From Geomonas subterranea (lineage in GTDB: Bacteria > Desulfobacterota > Desulfuromonadia > Geobacterales > Geobacteraceae): DNA of 64,000 bases. The stretch lies in the NCBI RefSeq assembly GCF_019063845.1, contig NZ_CP077683.1:1-64000 (forward strand), written 5' to 3'. Positions 17,998 through 28,734 of the stretch are shown in pieces (position 1 is the first letter of the stretch; the number at the start of each line of letters is the position of its first letter). A model generated the notes under the pieces. The model saw only the letters and a program-made list of their open reading frames with translations. It was not told where the DNA came from and did not search any database. Position numbers and translations under genes: made by a program.

Positions 17998-19044
17998 CTG
18001 CCTGTCTTCACCGGACAACTTTTCGCCATGCTTTCCGCGGCACTCTTCGGCGTGTCGCCGGTATTTTGCAAGCTCCTCATCGGCGACATGTCGCCGCTCC
18101 TGCTGGCCGGGCTGCTTTACCTCGGCTCCGGGGTCGGGCTGCAGGCGCTGCTCCTCGTCCAGCGAAAGAGCTCCCGCGCGGAACTGCGCCTGCTCTCCCC
18201 GGGGCACAGGCTGAAGCTCGTCGGCGCCGTCATCTCCGGCGGCATCGTCGCCCCGGTCTGCCTCGCCTTCGGCATCAAGTACGGGACCGCCTCGGAGGTC
18301 TCCCTGCTCCTCAACCTGGAGACGGTGGCCACCACCCTGATCGCGTGGCTGGTGTTCAGGGAGTACATCGGTCCCTACGTCTGGAGCGGAAAGGTCCTGA
18401 TCCTCGTGGGCGCCGGCCTCGTGGTGCTGAAGACGCAAGGGGGACTCTCCTTTTCGCTCTCCGGGCTCCTGGTGGTGATCGCCTGCATCTTCTGGGGTAT
18501 CGACAACAATCTCACCCGTGACGTGGACGAGATCTCGTCCACCGTGCTCGCCTCGGTGAAGGGGCTCGCGGCGGGGCTCTTCTCGATCGTCCTGGCACTC
18601 GTGTTCACCACGGGCGTGGCGACGCCGGGGCAGATCGCCGGGGCCCTCTCGGTGGGCGCGCTCAGTTACGGCCTTAGCCTCGTCCTCTTCGTGGAAGCCC
18701 TGCGCCAGATCGGCGCCGCCCGGACCGCGACCTTCTTCGCGGTCGGCCCGTTCTTCGGGACGCTGCTCGCGGTGGCGCTTCTGGGCGAGCGCCCGCCGGC
18801 GGCGTACTGGTACGCCACCGTGCTGATGCTGGCCGGCATCCTGCTCCTCTACGTGGAGGTGCACGGCCATCGCCACACCCACGAGGAACTGGCGCACGGC
18901 CATCCGCACCGCCACGACGAGCACCACGATCACGACCACCCCGAAGGGGAGCGCGCGGAGCCGCACGATCACTTTCACGTGCACCGGCCGGTCACCCATT
19001 CCCACGTTCACTGGCCCGATCAGCACCACCGGCACGAGCATTAG
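17998..19044 (+). CDS. EamA/DMT-family transporter with His-rich C-terminal tail
   Basis: About 348 aa. The start is uncertain: the best ribosome site (CACGGAGG, 17984-17991) would serve a CTG at 17998; the first ATG of this frame within the domain is 18028. Ten hydrophobic helices make two EamA repeats (LSAALFGVSPVFCKLL and LSGLLVVIACIFWGIDNNLTR). The last ~60 residues are rich in His and Asp/Glu (HGHRHTHEE, HRHDEHHDHDH, HSHVHW), typical of Zn/Ni/Co-handling proteins and unusual for DMT exporters. A metal export or metal-gated role is inference. The membrane core is complete. Confidence 0.88.
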   Translation: MPVFTGQLFAMLSAALFGVSPVFCKLLIGDMSPLLLAGLLYLGSGVGLQALLLVQRKSSRAELRLLSPGHRLKLVGAVISGGIVAPVCLAFGIKYGTASEVSLLLNLETVATTLIAWLVFREYIGPYVWSGKVLILVGAGLVVLKTQGGLSFSLSGLLVVIACIFWGIDNNLTRDVDEISSTVLASVKGLAAGLFSIVLALVFTTGVATPGQIAGALSVGALSYGLSLVLFVEALRQIGAARTATFFAVGPFFGTLLAVALLGERPPAAYWYATVLMLAGILLLYVEVHGHRHTHEELAHGHPHRHDEHHDHDHPEGERAEPHDHFHVHRPVTHSHVHWPDQHHRHEH

Positions 19045-19085
19045 AGCCGGTGCCATAACGACTAATAGCAGCAGGAGGTATAACG

Positions 19086-19613
19086 ATGACAGAAGAAAAA
19101 AAGGAACCCTGGCTCAACTATCTCGCACTCACCACGGTGATCCTGGCGGTCTGCGCCACCCTGGCCACCTTCAAGGGGGGCGGCTTCTCGACCAGGTCCG
19201 TCCTGGTGCAGAACCAGGCCTCGGACCAGTGGGCCTTCTACCAGGCCAAGAGCATCAAGCAGTCCCTGGCCGAGATGGAGCAGGGGCAGCTTGAGAGGGA
19301 GCTCTTGAGAACCGGCGAAAAGCAGGTCGCCGCCGCCATCGAGGCGAGGGTGCAGGCCCTCAAGGGGAAGATCGCCAAGTACGACCAGGAGAAGGCCAAG
19401 ATCCAGGACGACGCCAAGAGGCTCGAGAAGGAGAGGGATGACGCGCAGCGCCACGGCCGCCCCTTCGGGCTCGCCGTCATCTTCCTGCAGATCGCGATCC
19501 TCCTCTCCTCCATCGCCGCGCTTTTGAAGAAGAAGGCGGTCTGGATGGCCGGCGTCGCCGTCGGCATCTGCGGTCTGGTTCAGTTCGCCAACGGCTTCAT
19601 GCTCTTCATGTAG
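19086..19613 (+). CDS. DUF4337 membrane protein
   Basis: 175 aa, with a GCAGGAGGTATAACG ribosome site 41 nt after the transporter. One N-terminal membrane helix (residues 11-30), a long charged coiled-coil region (about 60-120: many K, E, Q, A), and two C-terminal membrane helices (about 125-145 and 152-172). Family function is unknown. Possibly co-transcribed with the His-tailed transporter. Confidence 0.88.
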   Translation: MTEEKKEPWLNYLALTTVILAVCATLATFKGGGFSTRSVLVQNQASDQWAFYQAKSIKQSLAEMEQGQLERELLRTGEKQVAAAIEARVQALKGKIAKYDQEKAKIQDDAKRLEKERDDAQRHGRPFGLAVIFLQIAILLSSIAALLKKKAVWMAGVAVGICGLVQFANGFMLFM

Positions 19614-19645
19614 CCCACGCCGCAGTCTCAACTGGGACAGACGAG

Positions 19646-19682
19646 AAAAGGGGGACGCAGCCAGCGCTGCATCCCCCTTTTT
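19646..19682 (+). terminator. Rho-independent terminator after DUF4337 gene
   Basis: AAAAGGGGGACGCAGC (19646-19661) pairs with the arm at 19666-19681 with one mismatch, followed by T. Confidence 0.85.
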
Positions 19683-19756
19683 CATGGCTCTTCCAACTTC
19701 CGTACTAATCACATCCATTCGTGCCACGAAGCGCTGCCCGTGAACCAGAGTTCCCC

Positions 19757-20032
19757 CTATTACGAAGGTTCATCCGGGAATTCCGGGAAAAGTGCGCTCG
19801 GGACTCCCCCTCCCTTGACGGGAGGGGGATGGGGGGCGGGTGAAGCCGCAAACAGCGGAAATGATGGCATCTTCCCCCACCCCCTTGCCCCCTCCCGCAA
19901 GGGGAGGGGGACGGTAACAGCGGTGTCCACGGAACCGGAAGATACTTTGCAAAGGGGAGGATGCGGGTTGTCGCGTTCGCTCCGTGAACAGCAAATAGGG
20001 TTCCCCGAAATTCCGGGATGAACCTTTGCGAA
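19757..20032. repeat. MITE/REP-like palindromic element
   Basis: The outer arms AAGGTTCATCCGGGAATTCC (from 19765) and its near inverse ending GGATGAACCTT (20017-20027) enclose a second inverted pair, CCCCCTCCC (from 19806) against GGGAGGGGG (to 19910). There is no coding capacity. Intergenic 19614-20070 holds this element and the preceding terminator only. The layout is that of a non-autonomous mobile repeat. Confidence 0.6.
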
Positions 20033-20070
20033 CGGCACACAGGGCCGCTTTGTCCCGCCAGCCCCTTCCC

Positions 20071-21757
20071 CTATCGCTTCACGAAAAACTTCCCGTAGTT
20101 GCGCCAGTACTCCTTCAGCCGGGCCTCGTACTCCCACTGGGCCGCCGCCTTCCCGTTTTGCTTCAGAAAGTTCCCGCAGCGGATGGACGGGGTGGCGGAA
20201 CCGGGGTGATCCCCGGAGCAGGCCTCGACCGGCTCCACCTTGGCCACGTCGCTCCAGAGCGGCGCGCCGGGGATGAAGCTGTACTGGAGGCTATTGCGCC
20301 CGAGGTACTGCAGGTCGTCCCGCGTCAGTCCGTACTTCTGGAAGCCGTAGATCCATTCGTCGGTGAGGTTCGCGTGGGACACCCCCTCGTCGTCGCTGGC
20401 GAAGGCGACCGGCACCCCGTAGGCGCGGTACTGCGCGAAGGGGTGCTCGGCTCCGGCGACCCCGAGGATCTGCGCGTTGCTGGTGAACATGATCTCGACC
20501 AGGGCGTTGCTGCGCCTGATCTGTTCGGCCACCTCCGACTTATCCCCAGGCTTCAGAAATCCGAAGGAAACCCCGTGCCCGATCCGTTTGGCCCCCGCCT
20601 TGAGCGTGCCTGTCAGGTGCTCCTTGAGTGCGGGGTTTCCCTCACCTACGAAACAGGGGGTGAGCTCTCCGGCATGTAGGGCGATGTTGACCCGCGGATA
20701 GGCGTCATGGAAGTAACCGAAGATCCTCATCTGGTCCCGGAACCCCGCCAGGGAGACCGGTGCGTCCTCCTTGCTCAGGAGGTTCACTCCCACAACGCTG
20801 CTCTCCGTGGAGGAGAGCAGCATGGAGAACGCGGCCTGGGTGAACACCTTGGCGAGATCCGGCGAGCCGTCTCCCTGGGCGGAGGTACGGTTGACGGTAG
20901 CCACGAAGGCGTAGGAAACGCCGCAGGCGGGCTCCGCGTCGGCGCTGCCGCACTTCATCAGCGTCCGGGTCCTGTTCACGTACTGCGCGATCTCGGCGCG
21001 TGCCGCGGCTACCGCGTCATTGACCCCCGCCTCGAGGAGGAAACGCCGCAGCACGGGGAACTGGCGCTCGTCGCGGTAAAAGGCGTCTTCCGGAAATTTC
21101 TGCCGCAGCTGCCTGGCCAGCGCGTTCACCGCGGAGGACTGGAAGGAGAGCATGGTCTCCAGGTAGGACACCCCGTCTCCGTGGGAGCGTCTCAGCACCT
21201 CGGCGAGCATGGGTGCCGTGTTGCAGGCGTTGTCGGAGACGGCGCGGAACCTGGCGAAGGTGGCGAAAAAGTGGTCATGCCCCTTCTGGGTGTCGGGATA
21301 GCCGAACCGGTACATGGAGAGGGACCGCAGGAGTTCCTCCCGCTCCGCCGTGGAGGCGCCGGAGATGGGCCTGAAGCCGTCGCCGCAGCTCCCGGAGGAG
21401 GTTCCCGGCTCCAGGGTGTAGCGCCCGGTTTTACCCTCGGGGCCGTAACAGGCGCCGTCGGCGGCGCCCAGGGCCAGGTACGTCTCGGGTGGGACGGTGC
21501 CGGAAAGGTGGTTGTGGAGGTCCCCCCCCTTGGGGAACAGGCGCAGCGCCTCGGCGAGTTCCGGCTGCTCCTTCCTGGTCTTCTCGATCACCGATGCATA
21601 CTCCCGTACCGCGTCGTTGGGTTGCGAGCAGACCGCGCTGGTGCCGGTGGGGGGGGAGGCGGGGGTGAACCCCGGCCGCCAGGGCCGGCGCCGCGCTGAA
21701 GAGCGTCGCCGCGAGAAGCATCGCCAGTGGCCGGGCGGTCTTGGTGAAAAGGTGCAT
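20071..21757 (-). pseudogene. Secreted adenosine-deaminase-like protein, frameshifted at a G8 tract
   Basis: The signal peptide (ATG at 21757; MHLFTKTARPLAMLLAA, cleavage after ALA) and the catalytic domain are in different frames. They meet at a run of eight G (21649-21656, C on the coding strand); removing one base joins them into about 562 aa. The catalytic part shows GGDLHNHLSG (metal-binding HxH), NIALHAGEL, RIGHGV and SDDEG, the ordered motifs of the adenosine/AMP deaminase superfamily. It would be exported and deaminate extracellular nucleosides; the substrate is not predictable. The frameshift may be a sequencing error, phase variation or true inactivation; an internal GTG at 21591 could still yield an untargeted protein. 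Confidence 0.8.
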
Positions 21758-22103
21758 CTGTCTCTCTCTTGTTTGAAGGTGGCTGCCGCGACCGGGGTGC
21801 GGCCGGCACAGCGAATCTATGACGGTTGGACCGGGTTGTCAACGGCTAAAGACCCGGTATCTCTCGCGTTGAGCATACCACGCCCGTCCCGCTGCCGCCG
21901 TCACCGGCGGCTTGCTTGAAGCCGGCGCGAAAGCGCGTATAGTTACCCGGTCGGACGCGGCGCCGGAGCGTTTGCGCCAGCTCTTCACCCGCTAGTCGTC
22001 ACGTATCCGCCGCCGGCCAAGCCCACGGTCGAACCTTGACCGGCGGAACGCAGCGCGCAGCACGCAGAACCTAGAACGTAGAACGTAGAACGTAGAACGG
22101 CTT
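21758..22103. other. Intergenic, with a 9-bp tandem repeat
   Basis: No gene seen. It holds the upstream region of the deaminase gene and, at about 22068-22099, tandem GAACGTA-type 9-bp units (AGAACGTAG three times), a simple repeat like the one near 49795. Confidence 0.6.
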
Positions 22104-24104
22104 CTATCCCCTCCCCGTGCCCCCCCCTGCGAGTTGTTCCAGTATCCCGAGCAGCACCTGCGAGGCCGCCACCATCTCCGCGCATAACTCGGCGGCCCTG
22201 GCCCGGTCGCCGCTGTTGCAGGCGAGGACGGCCTGCTTGCCCAGTTCGTGGACCTTGGCGTGCGGCGCATCGATCTGCCGGTAGAGGTCGCTGTGGCCGC
22301 AATCCTCCCGTCCCTTGCTCTGGTACCATTTGCCGAAGGCGCAGGTGAGGTGGGTTGGGAGTGCCTGCGGGTCGAGCTTCAGGGTGCCGTCCAGGTGCCC
22401 CTTGATCTTGCCCACGAAGATCATGTGCGCGCTCCTCGCCTTGCTGATGATCAGCCCGGTGTCCTCCTTGATCTTGAACTTGCCCAGAAGCGCCATCAAC
22501 TCCTCGGCCATGGAGAGGAGGTGGTTCGCTTCGTGCGTGGTTCTTTGCGTCTCGCTCGAGGTGTCGCGCGCGATCTCCGTCACCCGCTGCACGCTTGCCG
22601 CTATCTCGTGCGTGGTCGCGCTCTGCTCCTCGGCGGCGGTCGCGATCTGGGCCAGGTCCCCGGTCACCCCCTCGATACGGCTGATGATATCCTGCAGCGC
22701 CTGCCCCGACAGCTGAGCCCCCTCGGAACCTTTCTCGACCACGGACACCCCGTGCTCCATCGATCTCACCGCCGCCCTGGTCTCCGCCTGGATCGCGCCG
22801 ATCATTGCCCCGATTTCCTTGGTGGCGCGCGTGGTCCTCTCCGCCAGGGCACGCACCTCGTCGGCCACCACGGCGAAGCCGCGACCCTGCTCGCCGGCAC
22901 GCGCGGCCTCGATCGCGGCGTTCAGCGCCAGCAGGTTGGTCTGGTCCGCTATCTCCTCGATGGTCCCGATGATCTCCCCGATCTGGTCGGAGCGCCGGCC
23001 AAGGCCCGCCACCGTCGTCGCCGATTCCCGTACCAGCTTCGCTATCTGGTGCATTCCCGCCACGGTTTCGTTGACGACCTGGGCGCCGTCGGAGGCGACA
23101 CGGCTCGTGGTCGTACCCCCTTGCGCCGCCTGGGCGCAGCTCCGGGCGATGTCCTGCGAGGTCGCCGACATCTCCTCGCTGGCTGTGGCGACGGAGACCG
23201 ACTGGGCGGCAAGGTCGTCGGCGTTGCAGTTGATCTGCTTGGCCATGCCGTGGACCCGGCTGGACCCGATCACCACGTCGATGCTCACCTTGAGCACGCT
23301 CGCCACCAGCGCGTGGAGCGTCTCGATGAAGATGTTCATGTTCCCCGCCAGCGCGCCCAGTTCGTCGGAGCGGCCGCAGGTGATGCTCCTGGAGAGGTCG
23401 CCGTCGCCCGTGGCGATCGCCTCCACCGCCTTCACCATGTCCCGCAGCGGGTGGGTGATGGAGCGCGCGATGAACCAGGTAAGGAGGAGGGTCAGGGCGA
23501 GCACCACGATGAGACCCGCTCCGATGTACAGCTGCGTCCGCAAAAGCGTGGCCCGAACGTCGTCCAGGTAGATCCCCGTCCCCACCACCCACCCCCACGG
23601 GCGGAACAGCTCGACGTAGGAGAGCTTGGGCTCCGGCGCGCCGTTCGCGCCCTTGGGCCAGCGATAGCTGACAAAGCCCTGTCCCTTCTCGTTGCAGGCC
23701 CGCACCATCTCCATGAACAGCAGCTTCCCCGCCGGATCCTTGAACTGGCCGAGGTCCTTGCCGTTTAGTTCCGGCTTCAGCGGGTGCATCACCATCCTCG
23801 GGGTCAGGTCGTTGATCCAGATGTAGTTGGTCCCCTGGTACCGGGCTGCGGAGAGCTCCTGCATCGTCCTTCGCTGCGCCTCTTCCCTGGTGACCAGTCC
23901 CCGGTCGACCTGGTCCTGGTACCACTTCATCCTGCTGGTCGCCTGTTGCACGATGGCACGCACCGTTTCCTCGCGCTCGTTCATGATGAGAGTGCGCAGG
24001 TACGGTGTCAGCAGGAACACCGATATCCCCACCAGCAGCAGCCATGACAAGAGCGTGGCGCTGATGATCTTGTGAAATATGCCCCAATCGCGAAAACGTT
24101 TCAT
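22104..24104 (-). CDS. Methyl-accepting chemotaxis protein with Cache sensor and C-terminal CZB zinc domain
   Basis: 666 aa. ATG 24104 opens the [13 protein letters not shown] segment directly before the first membrane helix; in-frame sequence further upstream is not protein-like. Order: TM1 (about 14-33), periplasmic Cache_2 domain ([28 protein letters not shown]), TM2 (about 190-212), HAMP, MCP signalling domain with the hairpin [21 protein letters not shown], and a C-terminal CZB domain (about 540-640: CAFGKWYQ with conserved His and Cys). CZB domains bind zinc and can sense hypochlorous acid in other bacteria. The Cache ligand is likely a small organic acid. Confidence 0.93.
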   Translation of the reverse strand: MKRFRDWGIFHKIISATLLSWLLLVGISVFLLTPYLRTLIMNEREETVRAIVQQATSRMKWYQDQVDRGLVTREEAQRRTMQELSAARYQGTNYIWINDLTPRMVMHPLKPELNGKDLGQFKDPAGKLLFMEMVRACNEKGQGFVSYRWPKGANGAPEPKLSYVELFRPWGWVVGTGIYLDDVRATLLRTQLYIGAGLIVVLALTLLLTWFIARSITHPLRDMVKAVEAIATGDGDLSRSITCGRSDELGALAGNMNIFIETLHALVASVLKVSIDVVIGSSRVHGMAKQINCNADDLAAQSVSVATASEEMSATSQDIARSCAQAAQGGTTTSRVASDGAQVVNETVAGMHQIAKLVRESATTVAGLGRRSDQIGEIIGTIEEIADQTNLLALNAAIEAARAGEQGRGFAVVADEVRALAERTTRATKEIGAMIGAIQAETRAAVRSMEHGVSVVEKGSEGAQLSGQALQDIISRIEGVTGDLAQIATAAEEQSATTHEIAASVQRVTEIARDTSSETQRTTHEANHLLSMAEELMALLGKFKIKEDTGLIISKARSAHMIFVGKIKGHLDGTLKLDPQALPTHLTCAFGKWYQSKGREDCGHSDLYRQIDAPHAKVHELGKQAVLACNSGDRARAAELCAEMVAASQVLLGILEQLAGGGTGRG

Positions 24105-24287
24105 CCGATACTCTCCCCTGTCAGCGCCGGTGTGGCTGTTACTGTTCCGGTCGCGGCTAGTATTGTTCCATGTGCTGTCAATATCAGTGTCAGTGCGAGA
24201 AGTATCGGCGCTATTTGCTTCTTTCTTTAGCGGTTTTGTCGGGGAGCCGCGCCCCGGGCGTCCGGCGGGGGGCGGTGGCTGCGGACA

Positions 24288-24322
24288 CAAAAAGAGCCGG
24301 CGTTTCCACTGCACGCCGGCTC
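24288..24322 (-). terminator. Terminator for the downstream-coded chemoreceptor
   Basis: GAGCCGGCGT (24294-24303) pairs with ACGCCGGCTC (24313-24322); on the minus strand it is followed by TTTTT. It serves the gene ending at 24362. Confidence 0.85.
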
Positions 24323-24361
24323 GTTCTTTTTCCCGTGAGGTTTTTGTTGTTGTTTTCCGCT

Positions 24362-26482
24362 TCAGAGCCTGAAGGCGCCCGCCCCCTGCTGCAGGACCTC
24401 GACCTGGCTGGTAAGGTCGCTGGCGCCGGCCTCCAACTGGGCGGCCGCCTGCAGGCAGCGGTCGGCGTCGGAATGGATCTCGGTCACGGCGGCGGCTATC
24501 TGAAGGCTCTCCTTCGCCTGCACGGCGCACGCGGTCTCGATCTTCCTGGACATCTCGCTCACGTCGAGGATGGAATCGGATATGGCACGCCCCACCTTGC
24601 TCTGCTCCATCGTGGCCGAGCGGAACTGCGTCGCCAGCTCCGTCATCTCCGCCGCGGCGAACATGATCGCCTCCTTGGCACCCGACTGCTCCCTGATCGC
24701 CCTTTCGATCTTCTCCGTCATCTGGGTGACCCGGTCCATGGCCTCGCGGATCAGGCTGGTCCCCTTGGCCTGCTCGGCGGTGGCCAGGGCGATGCCGCTG
24801 ACGTGGCTTCTCGCGCTGGAAACACCGGTCACGATCTTCTCCAGCGCCGCGCTGGAACGGGAACTCAGCTCCTCACCCGTCGCGATGCGCTGATCGGCTT
24901 CTTTGATCGCCTTCACCGCGTGCTCGGTCTCCAACTGCACGGCGGCGATCAGCGCGGCGATTTCATTGGTCGAATTGGCCGTGCTCGAGGCGAGCATCTT
25001 GATCTCCTCGGCGACGACGCCGAACGCCTTGCCGTGGGTTCCCGCCTGCGCCGCGATGATGCTGGCGTTGAGGGCGAGCAGGGAGGTCCTCTTGGCGATG
25101 TCGTCGATGACCGAGGAGATGGCTCCGATCTCGTGGGTCCTGGAGGTGAGGGTAGCGATGACCTGGTTGGTGACGCCCGAGGAGGCGCGGATGTCGCTCA
25201 TCCCCTGGCGCATGGCGCGCATCGCCTCGACCCCTTTCAGGGCGTCCTCCTCGACCCCCTGGGCGACCTCCGCGGTCAGCAGGGCGTTTCCCTTCACGCT
25301 GTTGGTCGCCGCCTCCATCTCCAGGATGGAGGACGCGGTGGAGAGCGACGAGGCGACCAGGGATTTCGTGTGCTCGCCGATCTCGCCCGTGGCGGCGGCG
25401 CTCTGCATCATGGCCGCCGTCACCTCTGCCACCAGCCCCGTCAGCCTCTCGGCATTGATCGCGACCTCGTCGGTGCTGGCCGTCATCTCGAGGATGGCGG
25501 AGGACGACTCCGAAGCGGCCTGCGCGAGCCTTTGCGTCCCGGTCTGGATCTCCTCGGCCTTGTCGGCTATGGTCCGCACGTAGCTCGACGTCTCGGTCAC
25601 TTTATCCTGCTGGTGCCTGGCGGCCGCCACCGCGTGTACCGCCTCCGCCGCCAGGCGCCCGGAAATGTCCTGCAGCGCGGTGGCCGAACCGGCGACGCGG
25701 CTGATCATGCCGCACAGCCCCGACACCATCGTTTTCAGCGAGCCCAACAGCTTTCCCGCCTCGTCGCCACCGCCGGCCTGGATGGCAACGGTGAGATCCC
25801 CTTCGGCCACGGCTTCCGTGATGGCCACGGCCTTCCCCAGCGGGGCGAGCAGCATCTTCGTAAACCATGCGGCAAGGCAGCTGGCCAGAATGGTAAAGCC
25901 GATAGCGAGGGATATCACCACGCTCCTCGTGTGTTCGAAGGATTGCAGGAAGTCCGCCGCCTTCACCCCGACGTAGAGAGCGCCGATGACGTGTCCCCCC
26001 GCGTCCAGGATGGGATCGTACGCAGTGAAGTAGGGGATGTTGAGGATGGGAGCGACGCCGCGGTACGGCTCCCCCTTCCGGAACACCGCGTCGAACGCCG
26101 GACCCTGAAGCTTGGTTCCCACCGCCCTGCTGCCGTCCTCCTTGACGACGTTGGTCGCAACGCGCGTGTCATTCATGAATATGGTTGCTGTCCCTCCGCA
26201 GATCCTTGCCACCTTGTCCGGGAGCTCGTTGTTGTCGTTGATGACGTAGTCGCCGGCCATGAGGCGGTCGCCGGCGATCCTTGGTTCCCCCTTCTGCTTC
26301 AAAAGTTCCCAGAAGGTGTTCAGCCTGCTCTCCTGCGAAGCTGTCGCGACGCGCACCATCTCCTGCCGCATCTTCGCAAGCGATATGTAGGTCGTGATGC
26401 TCACCGCCGTGATGACGAGGGTGATAATGAGTGCGGTGATTTTTTTTACAATGCTTATTTTCACAGATTCGTCCTTATTCAT
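24362..26482 (-). CDS. Methyl-accepting chemotaxis protein with Cache_3/Cache_2 sensor
   Basis: 706 aa from ATG 26482, just before the first membrane helix ([21 protein letters not shown]). An in-frame ATG at 26521 is less likely because it would add a Cys-rich non-signal stretch; the ribosome site is weak for both. The periplasmic sensor (about 40-190) contains [33 protein letters not shown] and [18 protein letters not shown], the single-Cache fold of Cache_3-Cache_2 proteins. A HAMP-like segment and a long signalling domain follow, with a divergent hairpin [22 protein letters not shown]. It is adjacent to, but apparently not co-transcribed with, the CZB chemoreceptor. Confidence 0.92.
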   Translation of the reverse strand: MNKDESVKISIVKKITALIITLVITAVSITTYISLAKMRQEMVRVATASQESRLNTFWELLKQKGEPRIAGDRLMAGDYVINDNNELPDKVARICGGTATIFMNDTRVATNVVKEDGSRAVGTKLQGPAFDAVFRKGEPYRGVAPILNIPYFTAYDPILDAGGHVIGALYVGVKAADFLQSFEHTRSVVISLAIGFTILASCLAAWFTKMLLAPLGKAVAITEAVAEGDLTVAIQAGGGDEAGKLLGSLKTMVSGLCGMISRVAGSATALQDISGRLAAEAVHAVAAARHQQDKVTETSSYVRTIADKAEEIQTGTQRLAQAASESSSAILEMTASTDEVAINAERLTGLVAEVTAAMMQSAAATGEIGEHTKSLVASSLSTASSILEMEAATNSVKGNALLTAEVAQGVEEDALKGVEAMRAMRQGMSDIRASSGVTNQVIATLTSRTHEIGAISSVIDDIAKRTSLLALNASIIAAQAGTHGKAFGVVAEEIKMLASSTANSTNEIAALIAAVQLETEHAVKAIKEADQRIATGEELSSRSSAALEKIVTGVSSARSHVSGIALATAEQAKGTSLIREAMDRVTQMTEKIERAIREQSGAKEAIMFAAAEMTELATQFRSATMEQSKVGRAISDSILDVSEMSRKIETACAVQAKESLQIAAAVTEIHSDADRCLQAAAQLEAGASDLTSQVEVLQQGAGAFRL

Positions 26483-26865
26483 GCAACGCTCGCACGTTGA
26501 AAAACATGAAGTACTGTTCAAATGGATGCTTTAATGCTTTGGTACACAGTCAAACACCGGCAAAGAACGTGCTTTTGAAACTTCTAAAAGTCTTTAATTG
26601 GTTTAAATATAGGATTTGGCAGCTACTATTTTGTATTACAATTATCGGCCGCGGCGGTTATAGCCGAAAAAACAATCTGCGGCAAGTTATTCGTAAACGA
26701 TAAAGTGTATACGGTTTCGGCTGTAAGAAATGGCGTGGTTAGAAGTACCTGGCGCGCAGGTTTGCGGACTTCACACTGCAACGGGTGATTCGCTGCGGCG
26801 GGGGGGGGACGAAGGGGGAAACAGATGGGGGAAACAGACGGGGGGAAGATGGTGGGCGGCGCGGT
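26483..26865. other. AT-rich intergenic region
   Basis: Positions 26520-26700 are clearly AT-richer than the surroundings and probably hold the promoter of the minus-strand chemoreceptor. From about 26800 a purine-rich GGGGGAAACAGA-type direct repeat occurs twice. No convincing gene on either strand. Confidence 0.5.
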
Positions 26866-27984
26866 TCACCGCACGGCATCGAGGACCGCGTCCATGGCGC
26901 GTTCATCGATCTCGTGCCCGGTGTCACAGATGACGTGGCGGTAATCGAAACCGAGGCTGAAACCGAGCCAGGCGAAACAGTCCAGGATGTAGTTTTTCGG
27001 GAAGATCTCGACCACCCGGCAGGGGGGCTCGCACCAGACCAGGTTGCTCAGGCCGGCGCCGTGGCTTCCGACCACGATTTCCGCCGTGTGGAAGGCGCGG
27101 ACCTGGTCGGCGAAGGAGAGTTCCTCGCAGTGCAGGATCGAGAACCCCACCTCCCGCAGCCTCTCCTCGAGTTCGGCCTCACCCCGCAGGCGGCGCCTGC
27201 TTTTACCCCTCGAGACGTAGATCCTGGTGGCGGACCCGGGCGCGCCATCCGTGCCTTGCAGCGGGGCCACCCTGGTCTTCACCGCCGACCTCAAAAGCTC
27301 CAGCACCTGCGGGTCCGTGAATTCCGGCTGGGCGTGGTACTGCGGCACCACCAGCCGCTCCACCCGGATGGGATTGGAGCAGAAGACGAAGTCGCGCTTC
27401 GCCCCGGGGCCGAGGGCCGTTGCCAGCCCCTCCAGAACGTAGCGCGGACAGTTCTCAGGCAGCACGATCTTCACCCCGGGAAAGGCGGCCACCGCGAAGA
27501 GGACGTTGGGCAGGACCTCGAGGAGCCAATGGTAATAGGAGGCGGGATGGCACACCACCACGGGTTCCGGGATCCGGAGTTCGCTTGCCGGCAGCAGGGG
27601 CTCGTGCTGCACGTCCCCCCAGTCCATGATGCGGCGCAGGGAGCCGACGCTCTCCTCGAGGACCCTGTTTCCGATCCAGGCCATGCCGGAGTGGGGCGAG
27701 ACGGTGGCGTTGCGCAGAAGATAGAGGTTGCGCTTGCCGAACACGGCCTCGGTTCTTATGAAGGGGGGGAGTTTCGCCGCGACCTCGTGTCTCACGATGC
27801 GGGCTTGCGTCATCGGGACGATGTCGAGGATGTGCCTGTTGATGTCGGCGTGAAAGGATGCCTTTTCCAGCGATTCCACGCACGACTTGGGCATCTTTCC
27901 CGCGATCGGCCCGAGCAGGTCGCGGGAGATGAAACGCAGCAGTTGTTTGCGCCGCTTTGCGGCTGTCTCGCTAAGGCCCGTCAT
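26866..27984 (-). CDS. Glycosyltransferase family 61 protein (DUF563)
   Basis: 372 aa. No signal or membrane segment. The C-terminal GT61 domain shows SYYHWLLEVLPNVLF (near 160), a purine-nucleotide-sugar site region RIYVSRGKSRRRLRGE (near 250), and GSHGAGLSNLVWC with VVEIFPKNYI (near 310-330). GT61 enzymes add sugars such as xylose or GlcNAc; in bacteria they usually act on lipopolysaccharide or exopolysaccharide. It stands alone, so the acceptor is unknown. Confidence 0.9.
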   Translation of the reverse strand: MTGLSETAAKRRKQLLRFISRDLLGPIAGKMPKSCVESLEKASFHADINRHILDIVPMTQARIVRHEVAAKLPPFIRTEAVFGKRNLYLLRNATVSPHSGMAWIGNRVLEESVGSLRRIMDWGDVQHEPLLPASELRIPEPVVVCHPASYYHWLLEVLPNVLFAVAAFPGVKIVLPENCPRYVLEGLATALGPGAKRDFVFCSNPIRVERLVVPQYHAQPEFTDPQVLELLRSAVKTRVAPLQGTDGAPGSATRIYVSRGKSRRRLRGEAELEERLREVGFSILHCEELSFADQVRAFHTAEIVVGSHGAGLSNLVWCEPPCRVVEIFPKNYILDCFAWLGFSLGFDYRHVICDTGHEIDERAMDAVLDAVR

Positions 27985-28086
27985 GGGGGCGATCCTAGCA
28001 CAGGAGCCGCTTTCTTTCCAGCAGGTCCGGAACCGGGCTTCGTCGGCAGCCCCCCGCGCCGGGGGTCCCGTATCTCCCGCGTGTTC

Positions 28087-28317
28087 TCAGTACTCCCTGG
28101 GCGGCTCCGCGTAGGAGCATTCGGGATTCTGCTTGACGTGCACGAAGTGCGCGACGTGCTTGTCGCCGGCTGCGCGGGGGCGGACCGGTTTGCCGCATTT
28201 GTCGCACTCGAACTGAAGGGAACGTTTGTATTCCTGCGTCGCTCCGTCCCTCACGGCCAGCGCCTTGTCGACGGTGATGATGTGGCCGAAAAACTTGCAT
28301 TGCAATGCCAGACCCAT
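28087..28317 (-). CDS. Small hypothetical protein with CxxC knuckle
   Basis: 76 aa, with GAGCAGGAGA upstream of the ATG. It holds a zinc-knuckle-like CDKCGKP (about 39-45), a His-rich stretch DKHVAHFVHVK and a distal Cys. Reminiscent of short competence/CoiA-like or Zn-ribbon proteins, but I do not assign a family. Confidence 0.75.
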   Translation of the reverse strand: MGLALQCKFFGHIITVDKALAVRDGATQEYKRSLQFECDKCGKPVRPRAAGDKHVAHFVHVKQNPECSYAEPPREY

Positions 28318-28734
28318 TCTCCTGCTCCTTTACGCAATTGTTGGGAAACAGCTTCCCTTGCGGTCGCTGCCGCCAATCTCGTCGATTAGCTAGAACAATG
28401 TATTATTTTCCTTCTTTTTTGTCAATCCCGCCGACGCGGCGCATTCGTGAAGAACGAGACGGGGTATGTGCCGGCGGAGTTCTTATGTAATTGTGACGTT
28501 GTAAACGATGTTTAGGGAGCTGGAGGCGGCGCGGGCGGGGTGGTGTGAAACCAAAAAAGAACATGATTGGCGCCCTTTGGGGTTGTAATAACAGGAGGTT
28601 CTGTTGTATTAAAAGTTTTTTCCCCTACGTCGCCGTGCGCGCGGCCGCGAGGAGCCTCGCAGGCGGCGGCTCCGGCAGGCCCGTATGGCGGGCGGCGCGG
28701 AGGGGATAATTTCGATGCAGGAGGAGACTGTTAC
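28318..28734. other. Intergenic region between divergent genes
   Basis: No gene recognised. A T-rich tract (28395-28425) precedes the minus-strand small gene; a GC-rich stretch with the imperfect inverted repeat GGAGCC/GGCTCC (28651-28673) lies in the probable leader of the outer-membrane protein gene. Confidence 0.45.

Noticed and set aside
26497..26703. Plus-strand 68-aa ORF in the AT-rich gap upstream of the chemoreceptor
   Set aside because: No ribosome site, no domain, and composition matches a promoter region.
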